DNA from: Mactra quadrangularis
Lineage: Eukaryota > Mollusca > Bivalvia > Venerida > Mactridae
DNA length: 64,000 nucleotides
Reading direction: 5' to 3'
Assembly: GCA_025267735.1 (NCBI GenBank)
Contig: CM046311.1
Span: forward strand, 30,733,399-30,797,398
The translations under genes were made by a program, and so were the position numbers. This document shows, one piece after another, positions 44,901 through 56,900 of the stretch. How positions within the stretch are numbered: the stretch's first letter is position 1; the number at the start of each line of letters is the position of its first letter. Below the pieces are notes generated by a model that worked only from the letters and a program-made list of their open reading frames with translations, was not told the origin of the DNA and searched no databases.

Positions 44901-47900
44901 TTTTTAGTTTTTGTTGTTGTTGTAGCAACACATTGTATAAGTCATACAACCACTGTCAATCTACCTACTCATCATCCTGGAAAGGCTAACTCTCTGGATC
45001 AAGCTGACCAATCTCCAAAGAAAGTAGAGGTATCAAACCTAAGGCCCCTCCATCAGTAGACTTGTGCTACCAACTGAGCTAGTCAGGCAGCTTGAATTCC
45101 TAACATAAAAGACTCATTACGTTAACCAAAAAGACAGCTTGCCAATACAATCGTACTCGTCTTAAGCCAATCTATGGTTTGCAATCTCAAACATGTTCAC
45201 TTTAAAGTGATCTGCAGTTACAACTAAGTCATTAACAGAAAAATTAACAGAAAAAGGGAAGTAACTCTTTCTTGACTGCAGACAAGGATAATACCCAGCT
45301 TCTTGAAATCCCGAATTTGAGAATTTTTCGAAGAAACAGCATCCCTACTCTGGGAAAAGTTAAAAACACAAAAATTTCTACTTACTAATGGATATATGTG
45401 TCTCCCACATTTTCTGTCTATACAGCAAATACCAACTTCACACATTAATTTAACTACAGGACTGGTACCCTGTTTCAAATAACTTTCTAAATTAAAACTG
45501 ATTCTCTCACTCTGCGGGGAACCATTCTTTAAATAGGAGACACTTCTATCAACAACACAACTGAAAATAAAGAAAACATTTATAATTAGAATTGTTGTAT
45601 TCTTTAATTAAGTTAATTTCATTAGGTTCATTATATTGAGGCTAGCTCACCTAACCTAGCTTTCCTAGACATTTGTCTATAACAAGTACTTGCCTAAATA
45701 CTCAATTTAAGAAGAAAAAGATCCCTGTATAAAGACCACTTCACAATTAAGACTTTTGCTTTTGATGGTAGTAATATTGGAAATTACTACACTCAAAAAG
45801 AATAAATATGCAAAAAATTCTCAATAGGCATTTACATTGCCATAGCAACACATTGTATACCGGTATGTCTTAAAGTTAAAAAAAAGTTAAAGTTCGGTTT
45901 AAAGTCTGCTTCCATATACATGTTCAGCCGACTTTACAATCTTGTACAATAACTCCTGATCACTAAAATCACCCTCAGGCAGGCGATCCCTCACAGTACC
46001 CATTTACACCTGGGTGGAGTGGAACAATTGTAGGTTAATTTCTTGCCCAAGGAAATTAGCAGTGCCCCTAGTGGGGATCGAACCCAGGACCTCTTGATCC
46101 CTAAGTGCACGTCCTACCACTGGACCACTGCTCCTATTAAAGTCTTATCACTGTGGTCAGTCAAACTACTAACAGTTCCTGGAAAGGCTAAATCTCTGGA
46201 TGAAGCTGTACCAGTTTCTATGTTCATACTTCCTTCAGTGTCTTACAACTGACCCTACATTATTAAGAATCAATGGTTAGAGGGAGAATGGCCATAGAAA
46301 TTATTTCATGACCAAACTCCAAGAAAGTACACAACACCCAGGATCTGCCCTTGACCACTCTGACTGAGCTTGTGCCCAAATGACAGAGCTAGCAGGGTGG
46401 CTATTTGAACATATTAGTAAGTTACTAAATTTCTTACCCATTTTCAATCAAGTAATGTCTCTCAGATTCTATAACTTCAAAGTCTGAAGCAAACCAGCAG
46501 TTAACTAATGTAGCTTTAAGTAATGGATCTGAGACACATACAGCTTCTAGATATAACATAGAATATGATACATCTACTTTGATAGGTGATGTATAAGGTG
46601 AACGATATAATATGTTATCAAATAACTGAACCTTGACATCGGGTTTACGCTGGAAATAAAAAAAAAAATTATCATTTGGAAAGAAATATTTGATTAAATA
46701 TATGATTAAAAAACTCATATGAAAAAATTAAAGATATAATGCTTTGATGTCAACATTATTAAACACATTAAAGAGGGAAAATAGAAACCATTATTATATA
46801 AATTTCTAAAAACAATAAAAATTTCATATTTTAACTCTGTCTTCTGCTACATCAACCACTAGTGTCTCAGTTTAAATGTCGTCTGCCCTGATTACAAATA
46901 GTCTCCCAAATATATGTACAAAAGACAGGCAAAATTTACAAGCAGATCATCTGACGATTTGAAACAAAGATGTCAACCTACTTGATACAATTTATGTTTG
47001 CTAAATTTGATGCCTATTGTTTATGTACTAATGTTTTAAATCAAGTTTGTTTGACAAATGTACTACAGGTACACAGAACAGAATGTTCGGCAAATTTTAG
47101 GCCAAACACAACTATAGTCATAATTTAAATGAACATTATAAACTTTACTTATAAGTAAATTATCTCTTGTCCAGTAAGATTTAGTTTAGTTCAGTATTTT
47201 TTTTATCTAGACAGGACCTACTGTTAGACAAAAAATTATGGAATTTTCGAGTGACTGGAAACATAAGAAAACTCAAGTCATACCATTTCAGTTATAGCAC
47301 ACATGAAGTTAGCTTCCATTGGCCTCATAGACAAATCTTCATCATCTAAGTAGACATTATTAGATAGATAGCTGTCAACATCATCATCACCAGAACCACT
47401 GTATGTAACACCATCATCATCATCATCATTATTAAAGTTGTAACGATGACGACCATGACCACTTCCCTCCAACACATCATCATCATCATCATCAATTTGT
47501 ACACTGTTGTCATGTACTACCAACTGTAATGTATAGAAAAATGGTTTATTTATGAAATATAGATAATTCATTTTTACGATCCAGTGGAGCTTTTCACAAT
47601 AATTCTAAAAAAAATTATAGTAGGTCAATTTAATAAATTTTGCTCTCGAAAGTCAGAAGGCTATTAAACATAACTGTGATATGATATTCAAAAGGTAAAC
47701 AATTCAATAATATATAGAAAAAAATGGCTAAAGAAATGACAGTATTATTTAATGTTTCTTTCTCTTGACTTATGATGATTTTTGTCGAAAGAATTTTTAA
47801 GAAAAGAGCAGCAGATCTGGGACAGTGAGTTGGACAATGAAATGTTGCAAGTGTTTGCTACTATCTATCATAATGTTTTAGATAGTACAAATTAGCAAAC

Positions 47901-50900
47901 GTTTCTAGAAAGCTAAATACATTCAAAACAACTCTGTAACTTATGGGGACACTATCTTTGTGTAATTTAAGGGGACTCCATCTTTGTTTGAAAGGTTTAA
48001 GCAAAACTGTTGCAAAGAAGTTAGCTAACAGAAAAATAAACACTTTAAAAGTGCAATATAGTGACTTCCTTGCAACACAGATTCCAAATTAGTGAACATT
48101 TTGTCAAAGACAAGCAGTTTGTGTTTTTGCTGCAACTTTCAGGTCACAATCAATTCATGCAATCCCTATACATAAACTGGGCTTGTCAAACCACTATCAT
48201 GTTTCCAGTTTATATCATGTCTATTTCACTTTGAAAAGTAACAAGAAGTACAATCATTTCTTTTTTATTCTAATTGGCAAATAGTTATAAAAACCAAATT
48301 TACTCCCAAATTAATATACAAATGTACTAAAAAAAAACTAGCAGGTACTATTTTTTATGATAAAAACACTACCGTATTAGAGAGAGCCTCTTCACCGGTC
48401 TGTGTATGAATACGTATAGTTCCACAATGATTGGGTGAACTTCTGATATATACATGTGTTAGATTCTCAGAGGCTGTACAACTTGAATCTAACAATGTTA
48501 ACATATTTCTCTTGATACCAAGTAACTGAAAATATACATAAAATACCAAAGTGTTAAAATGTCATAAAATAAAAAAAAAGTAATTGCATTTTATAGTCCA
48601 AGTTTCATGCTTACGCACGTTTACTGACTTTACAGCTATTACCCATGTTAGTTCATACTAATTTATTTTAGTCTGAAAAACTTCTCACAAATTAGATTAA
48701 ATTCTTTTCAAGTCAGCTTACTGGTCCCCCAGTACTGAGCTAGTAGGATAAAGTTTCTTGCTCAAGGAAACAACAAGGTAAGTTTTGGATGGGATTCAAA
48801 CCAGATGAGGGCTGGCTATCCAATTACCAGTCAAATGTTGTAAAATACTCGGCCATGCCCACTCCTTATCCATTAAAGCCCCACCTAAGAAGAATTATAG
48901 GTCCCGTTTTAAAACTCGACCTATAATTCTTCGGATCTTAAGTCCTTTGCTCATATACTAACTTATCTTACATTTTGTCACGTTCAGCTGACCTTTACCG
49001 TATTATAGCATTAACCTTTATATAACGTAATAATAATAGTATTATAGTATTCATGATGCAACTGGCAACAAATCAACCAATCACAGCACATGAGTTACAC
49101 ACCCTCCAAACACCTTGGAAATCTTGATCTACATGCAAAAACGGAAACTTGGAAATACTGATGCTATTGATTTTGTTTGTCGAAATAAAAGCTATGACTG
49201 GATTTAATTATTTATTTATACTGGGTTTTATGCTGTTTGAACACATTTTGATTATTTCATGGCATCTAGCCTATTTAACCAGGCTTTCCGGGACCCTTGT
49301 CTATAACCAGTACTCACCTACTCTTCCTCAAGGCCAGAAACTTCTACATATACCTCATAAATGGAGGATAATTGTCAAATTTTCATGGAAGGGTACAAAT
49401 GTATAACCTCCCTGGGTTGAATTTGAGCCTGTATTCCCTTTCAGACACTTGATTTAAAATCCTGATGGGCTACCAACTGCTCTACCGACCCAGAATATAT
49501 GAATTGATAGGTCAACAAATTTAACAATATAATAGTTATATAACCTACCTGTAAATCAGATTTTAATAAAGCTACTGTGATAGTAGAAGAGTCACAATGT
49601 GTAGTTAGAGCATTGGTCAATGTATTACGTAATCTATTAGCTTTGATCTCCTTCTTCTCTTCTGTAAATAATATAAACATTTCTTTCATGTTTTATGATG
49701 AAATATCATATTCTAAGATGAAAATAGAGACATTTTCACTTTGTAAGCCTTAATACAAAAATTTATCAAACATTTGATAACCATTTTTTTTTCTGAAATA
49801 CTTGGTAGTTTTGCTTATTTTTGTGTGGAACTATTTGTTGTTGAAACAACCAAATAAGCTTATAATCTAAGTTATAGAAAGAATTAAGTTGATTTTGGTT
49901 TTGCAGGCTTTAGGATACCAGATGCTGAAACTTATATTACAAATGTGATGAATTCAAGAAATTTGTTTTTATTCCATCATAAATCATTATTAAATATATT
50001 GAAAATAATGGTTCTACTAAAAACTATCAATTTTCATTAAATTTTCTTTGTCTCCAAACTTTAGGTGGGTACTGCATATGATGAAAATGTTTTTATTTTA
50101 TTTTATTGTATGTTTTTATTTTACCTTGTGAGCTAAGAAAATTAGATATATGTTTTCTCCTCTACAATAATGCTTAAAAGGTATCACACCAATAAAATTA
50201 AAGTCAGGCAGGCATACTTCCTATAAATTGACAAAAACAGGATGGAATGCAAAAATGGGCATAACACCTATTAATTTATTCATGAAGGCGTAATATATAT
50301 AGAATTTCAAGAAGCAACATTCAGAAAATATTTGAGACTTCAGTTCTGTCATTAAGCTTGTAAACACATTCAGGAAGGAAAAAAATCAGCCATACTGACA
50401 TTCATTTCTAAATATAACGATAGAAATTTCATATTTTCGTGCCGACGTCTGCTGTTTCACCCACTAGTATCTCAATTTAAATGTCGTCTGCTTTGATTAC
50501 AAATAGTCATGTATATCAAATGAGGATACAAAGAACCATACAATATAAATTATATCAACAAAACAGTTGTACATGTATACCTATTTATATCATTTTATAG
50601 TGTTTTGTGTTTTTTGTTACGACAAATTTGCAGGGCGGTAACAGTGAATAAAATTTGATCATCTGGAGTTATTTAAAAGGGCCTAGAAATAGCTTCAAAC
50701 ATTGATATTTTTTGTGGGGTCTCATTTTAGAATGACATGAAATGCTTTATAAGGAAATTCTTTTTTGTCTTTGAGCTTTATTTTCAACTAACAATAAAGC
50801 AATTATGTCAATAAATTCTTCAATGACCTTAACTTCAATTGAATTACATGAGACAAGAATTGCTGCAAAACTCGGTTTTCTTGTCAAGAAACGGAGTTGC

Positions 50901-53900
50901 GAACAAAATGGTATTTCCCTATTTATCACATAAAGGGACATAACTCTTGTAACAAGAGCTGTCAGTAGAGACAGCATGCTCGACTAAGTATTTGTCACAT
51001 GAGATGTGGTCAATGATAAGGAACATACATATTTTAACATTTGAAAATATAACCACCTAAACAAATTTTAAGTAAAAAAAAAATTTTAAAAAAAAAATTA
51101 AGTTCATGGGAGACAATTTTGAAAACAAATGTATAAATTTGGAGTTATGACCCTTGTCACACAAGATGTGGTTGATAATAAGGAACATACATTTAAAGAT
51201 CAAAGTCAATACCTAAAAAAAAATAAAACAGTTTCAGTTAAAAACAAATATTTTTTAAAAGAAAACTAAGTTCAAGAGGAGATAATTCTGATAAATGCAG
51301 ACGCCGACGCTAGGGCGAGTAGGAGAGCTCTCCATTTGATTTGTAAAGTCTGGCTAAAAATAATCATAGGGATATACCTAAACACAGCTTTTACAAGGTG
51401 GGTGGGGGATATACCTGGACACAGCTTTTACAAGGTGGGTGGGGGATATACCTGGACAGGGCGTTTACAAGGTGGGTGGGGGGATATATAACTTAAACAA
51501 ACCTGTTTCTGGGAGTGTTATCTGTACTCTATTACTGTGGTTCATTACAACATACATTTCTATTTTACCATTATAAAACTCTACCCATTTTAAAAGTTCT
51601 AAACCAGATTCTGTAAGCTTTTCATTTTGTACTTGAACCATTTTATCTGATTTTACACCAGAAAATGAAACAAAGGGACTGTTTGCCTGGAAAGAAAATT
51701 CATCTATTAGTACATACAGCACAACATTTCGCAACAGCTCATCTGACAAACTGCAATCTCTTAAATAATCAGTGTCAATTTTGTTCTCAATTTTTATCAC
51801 GAAAAGTAAATTTTTTGAGGTTAGTAAATGGCCCTGACGATTAAAACAGGGTAAAATTCTTACAATGTCCAGTGAGTTATGTTTGTTTGTACTGAATCCT
51901 TGGCACAAAATATATTTGCAAACAACCATGTTTACCACTTGATTCAATATTTGCGTGGAGGATCAAGAGTTGACTATTAAAACACACAAGCCCAATGGGA
52001 ACTTTCGATCGGAGAAAAGAAATAGTAACTGTTATTCTATGACCAAAAAGGTGTCATTTAAATATTTGCAGAGAGGAAAACCAGTGAAAAACAAGGATTT
52101 GTTTAACTGTTAGTTGTTGTAGATCACATGACTATAGACCATGTGATTGTCTGTACATCTAATAGCAGTCATTCAACCAACACACTGTTTCTGCAAAGCC
52201 TTATTCACTGGATTTAGCTGTTAACTAGTAACTACGTGCATACTTCTTCAGTGACTGACAACTGCCCTTTTAAGAATCAGTGGTAGGAGGTAGAATGGCT
52301 GAAGAAAATCTTTTTGTGACCAAACTTTATGACATATGCCCCATCCAGAAATGGATTCCCCACCCAGAAATCAAATCCTCTGTCCCTAGATCAGTTTAAA
52401 AACTAGTAGGAGACAAAAGATCATTGTCTAATGATCTACAACTAGCCGCCCGGCTACTGCCTTCTGATCAAGGGGTCGTGGGTTAGATTTCCCAGACGGG
52501 GCATACTTTTGTGGAGCTTGGTCATGGAATTATTTCTACAGCAATGCTCCCTCCTACCAATGATTCTTAATTATGTAGGGCAGTCGTCAGACACTTACAA
52601 AAGCATGTGCTTAGTAGTTATTTAACAGCTTAATCAGGGTTGCCAGCATCATATGTAAATAAAATTCCCTGACTTTTCACTGACTTTTCCCTGACCAAAC
52701 TTTGTTTTTCACTGACCAAAATTACCAAACTTAATCGGCTTCCACCTCCCCTACAGCTGTCCAGTTCACGCACAGGTTATGTTATCCTTTTATTCTTTTA
52801 ACAGTATGGTATTAATTTTTACAACACAAGCATGCTTTCAGGGCACCAGACAGGTACCCATATGCTCAGAAAGGGTAATTTTGCATTGTTTAAAGACAGT
52901 GTTGGGAATTTTCAGGCAACTCATAAATTTGTTCAGTTTTGACTTACCAGTCACATTCACTCTAAATGATTTGAAAAGCTAGTATAGATTGTCACTGTTG
53001 AATGACAAATAAAAAAACTACCTTAAGTTGTTCTTAAACTTTCTATTCTCTTGGTACCCAAACATGTTTATGAACAAGTAGTATTTACAAACATAGTTTC
53101 AGAAGTCATTTTCACTTTTTTTTAATTCAAGGGGAAACAAGCCAGGGGAAAATACATATATGATTTTGAGAGGGGAATGGGTCCCTGATATTATTCTCCA
53201 AAATATACAAAACAAGTGCCCTGGCTTTTTATAATAGATCTACACAAAGTTTGGTAATTTTAAGTGAGTTGAAAAAAATGAAATTATGCATATTATAAGC
53301 ATGCACATCTTAAATTATAATACTAATAATTCTATCATTATTGATGAACAATGTATGTTTTAGCCACAAATGAGGAATCAAAGTACCACAAAACATAAAT
53401 TTTGCTTGTCAAATTAAACAACAAAAAAGATAGTCTAAACTGAAGGTAAAGTATCTTTTATGGAACAGTAGACTAGAATAATTATTAAATGCCTAGTATA
53501 AGAACTATAACATAAACTGTAAAAGCACCCAACAACATATCTATTTTACAAAAGTAAAACCACTGCTTGGTGTGGAGACTCAAACATGTTCCTTCAACTT
53601 GTAAAAAGAAACGAAAACAAGTAAATCTGTGAGCTAATGCTCACTAGTGATACCCCCGCCAAAATCTAAAAATATGCGACTAACAGGAAGTAGATGAGCA
53701 AGGAGCATGAAATTGCTTTACACCACATGGGACTATGGGATGAAGCAATATGCAAAGTATTGGGCTGCTGCATGTTATAGTTGCTGAGAAAACTGCGACG
53801 GAAATTTTGTAACGGACGGACGGATGGACGGTTGGACGGACAGACGCACGGACAAGGGTAAAACAGTATACCCCCCTCTTCTTCGAAGCGGGGGTATAAT

Positions 53901-56900
53901 AACACACAAAAGAATCTCAAAAACTTAAAATTAAAGGCAACTTGACCCCATAACAAGTCAATAATCATGTTAAAATTAACTATTGCATCTGTAAGTGAAG
54001 CTCATTATCAGGTGTGATCAAATACTAGTCCCTACAAGTCAGTAAAGAAGGTCAGGGGGCAAGGGTTGCAAAGCCTTTCTGTCTTCAAGTATTAAGTAAT
54101 TATATTAGAGTGTTTGTCATAATAGATAAGATTTAAAGTATAAAGAAAAACTAAAAAAAGTAGTTGTTAAAGCAATGTTAAATACAATTTACAATTTTTC
54201 CCTGACTTTTCACTGACTTTTCAGGAATTTAATTTTTCACTGACCAATTTTCAAATTTCCCTGACAATTCCCTGACCTTGAAAAAATATCAAATTTCCCT
54301 GACTTTTCAAGTCCGCTGGCAACCCTGTTAATCCAGAGACTGAAGTTTCTAAACCTTTCCAGGAGTAGCAAGTAGGTTGACTGACCGCCTTTATATAACC
54401 TATACAATAAGTTGCTACAGAGCTAAAACCAACAAAAACTATTAAAAACAAACTAAACAAATATGATCTACAATTAAGAAACCAACTTACCGAAATGTCC
54501 ACTTGAGCCTTTATTTTAGTAGTATATACATGCCAGTGTACTTCAGATTGTGACTTTAATACAAGTTTCAAATTTTTATCAAAATTACGACGTGAAAGAT
54601 TGATTTCAACGTTGATTGAATAATCACTTATATTCGGAGGATCAATGACTTCTATGACATAGATCAACCTGGTAATTGAGAAACATGAAAATACAAGAAA
54701 AGTAATGTAGAAACCACATTAAAGCCAAATTAAAAACTTAAATGCAAAAATTACAAAGGGAAATAATCCATAAACAAGCCAGGTAGTTGTGGTTAGTTTC
54801 TAATTCTGTTCATCATGCGTTATCATTGTATGAAGTTTCATAAAGATGGAACAATAAATGGCAGAAATATATGCTAAATATATGCTAAATTGAAAACTTT
54901 AACACACCAGATTCCTTCCCGCCCGCCCAAATTTTTTCGTTGATAAATCCGGCTAAAAATTTAGACATAAAGTTCAGGTATTAAGGTCAGCATTTGGTTC
55001 AAATAGAAAGTTTGTCTTAACATATATACTCAGTTAGGAAGCCACTCGCCTATAAGACACACCCCCACTTTAAGGCTTGTCACTGGTAGAACTCCCCATG
55101 GATGTGTCCCCTGGCAACCCCTGACAAAGGTTATGCTACTTGTGTGCCACACTTCTCTTTTATAAGATCTATGCACATCTTTAGGTTCAACTCAATAACT
55201 TGAATAATTTTGAACTTATGCTTCGGACAAAAAATGCAACAATGAGCAATAACTTCAAAATAACCAAAATAATAAAGCATAGAGTTATGGTTCTTCTGCA
55301 CTTCTGCTCTATGAGATCTATCCACCTGTGAAGTTTCATTTATATCCAGTTGCAGGGGCGGCGAAATCAACTGTCTGTGTTGTCCTAAGACAAGTATGGA
55401 CAAGTGGATTTTTCAATAATTTTATTTTAAAATTTTCATATGGACAAGTAACTTCACCAGTAGGCAAGAAAGGACAAGTAAACAATTTTAAGATTTCGCT
55501 GGCCCTGTCTGAGCTGTAGTTGTAATTAAACTAAGGATCACAGCTTTTAAAATCCACCGCTGTCATCACTTCAGTCAATACATACTAAGTAAAAAAGTTG
55601 TAAGTACTTACTCATCTAAATCATTATAATTATGCTTCCCTAGACATCCATCCACAGGTTTGATCTCTGAACTAACTCCTTGTACATTTAATGTTGTTTG
55701 TAGACCAGAATTAAGAACACAAGGTGTAGATAATGTTGAACTGGGTGACTTCTTTAATGTCTGAGCTATAAATAGAAAAATAACCTCAAGCTTTAAGACA
55801 CATAAATTCAGGTGACTTTGAACATTAAGACACAGAAATTTAGGTGACCTTGAACAATAAGACACATTAATTATAGTAACCTTGACCTTTAAAGAACAGA
55901 AATTATAGTAACCTTGACCTTTAGAACACAAAAAATCAGATAACCTTGACCTTTGAGACACAAAAATTCAGGTGACCTTGACCTTTGAAACACAAACATT
56001 CAGGTGATCTCGACCTTTGAGACACAAAAATTTAGGTGACCTTGACCTTTGAGACACAAAAATTCAGGTGACCTTGACCTTTGAGATACAAAAATTTATG
56101 TGACCTTGACCTTTGAGACAAAAATTCAGGTGACCTTGACCTTTGAGACACAAAAATTCAGGTGACCTTGACCTTTGAGACACAAAAAATCAGGAGACCT
56201 TTATTCAATATATTTGAACTTGTTTTGAGTAGTTGTTCTGGCATTTAGGTATAGTATCAATCTCCAAAAGAGTACAATCTTTTTGCAGGAGTTTTCCAGT
56301 CTGCCATAGGAATGGAAGAAACAATGTTTGAGGAAAAGATAAGTATAAGAAGTATATCTGAAAACAGGAACGACTACTCTGGTGAGAAAATGACCATTAT
56401 TTCCTGAATGGTTTTACTTCCATTGTCATATATGCAAAGTGCACTACTTTGCTTACAATGTAATGTAATGTTACAAGTCTCTAAGTGACCTAGATCATCA
56501 AACATCAAACCAACCTAGATCATCAAACATCAAACTGACATAGAGCATTAAGCATCAAACTGACCTAGTTTGTTAAGCATCAAAGAGACAATGATTGTCA
56601 AACATCACCGAGCACTACCTTTCTTACAATGCAACGTGACATGACATCAAGTCTCAAAATCTAAATCATCAAACCAAACTAGATCATCAAACTTCAAAGT
56701 GACATAGATCATCAAGCATCAATGTAATCTAGATCATCAAACACCAAAGTGACCTAGATCATCAAGCATCAGTATGACCTAAATCATTCAAGATAAAAAA
56801 TTGGCCATCATGGAAGAAATTAATCTTGGTCTATAAAATAGACATTACTTTTTCCAGACATAAATAGCATTTATGATGTATTAGATAATCAATAATAAAT

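Larger units (their letters stand above)
52443..54440 (+). mobile_element. SINE family A copy interrupted by a DNA transposon
   Basis: The head and body run from 52443 to 52634 and resume at 54328-54440 (tccagagactgaagtttcta ... gagctaaaaccaacaaaa). The 1.69-kb interval between is a separate TIR element. Confidence 0.85.

Noticed and set aside
53666..53968. 75-100 codon minus-strand frames
   Set aside because: They fall across the GGAC tail of a small TIR element and are not conserved protein.
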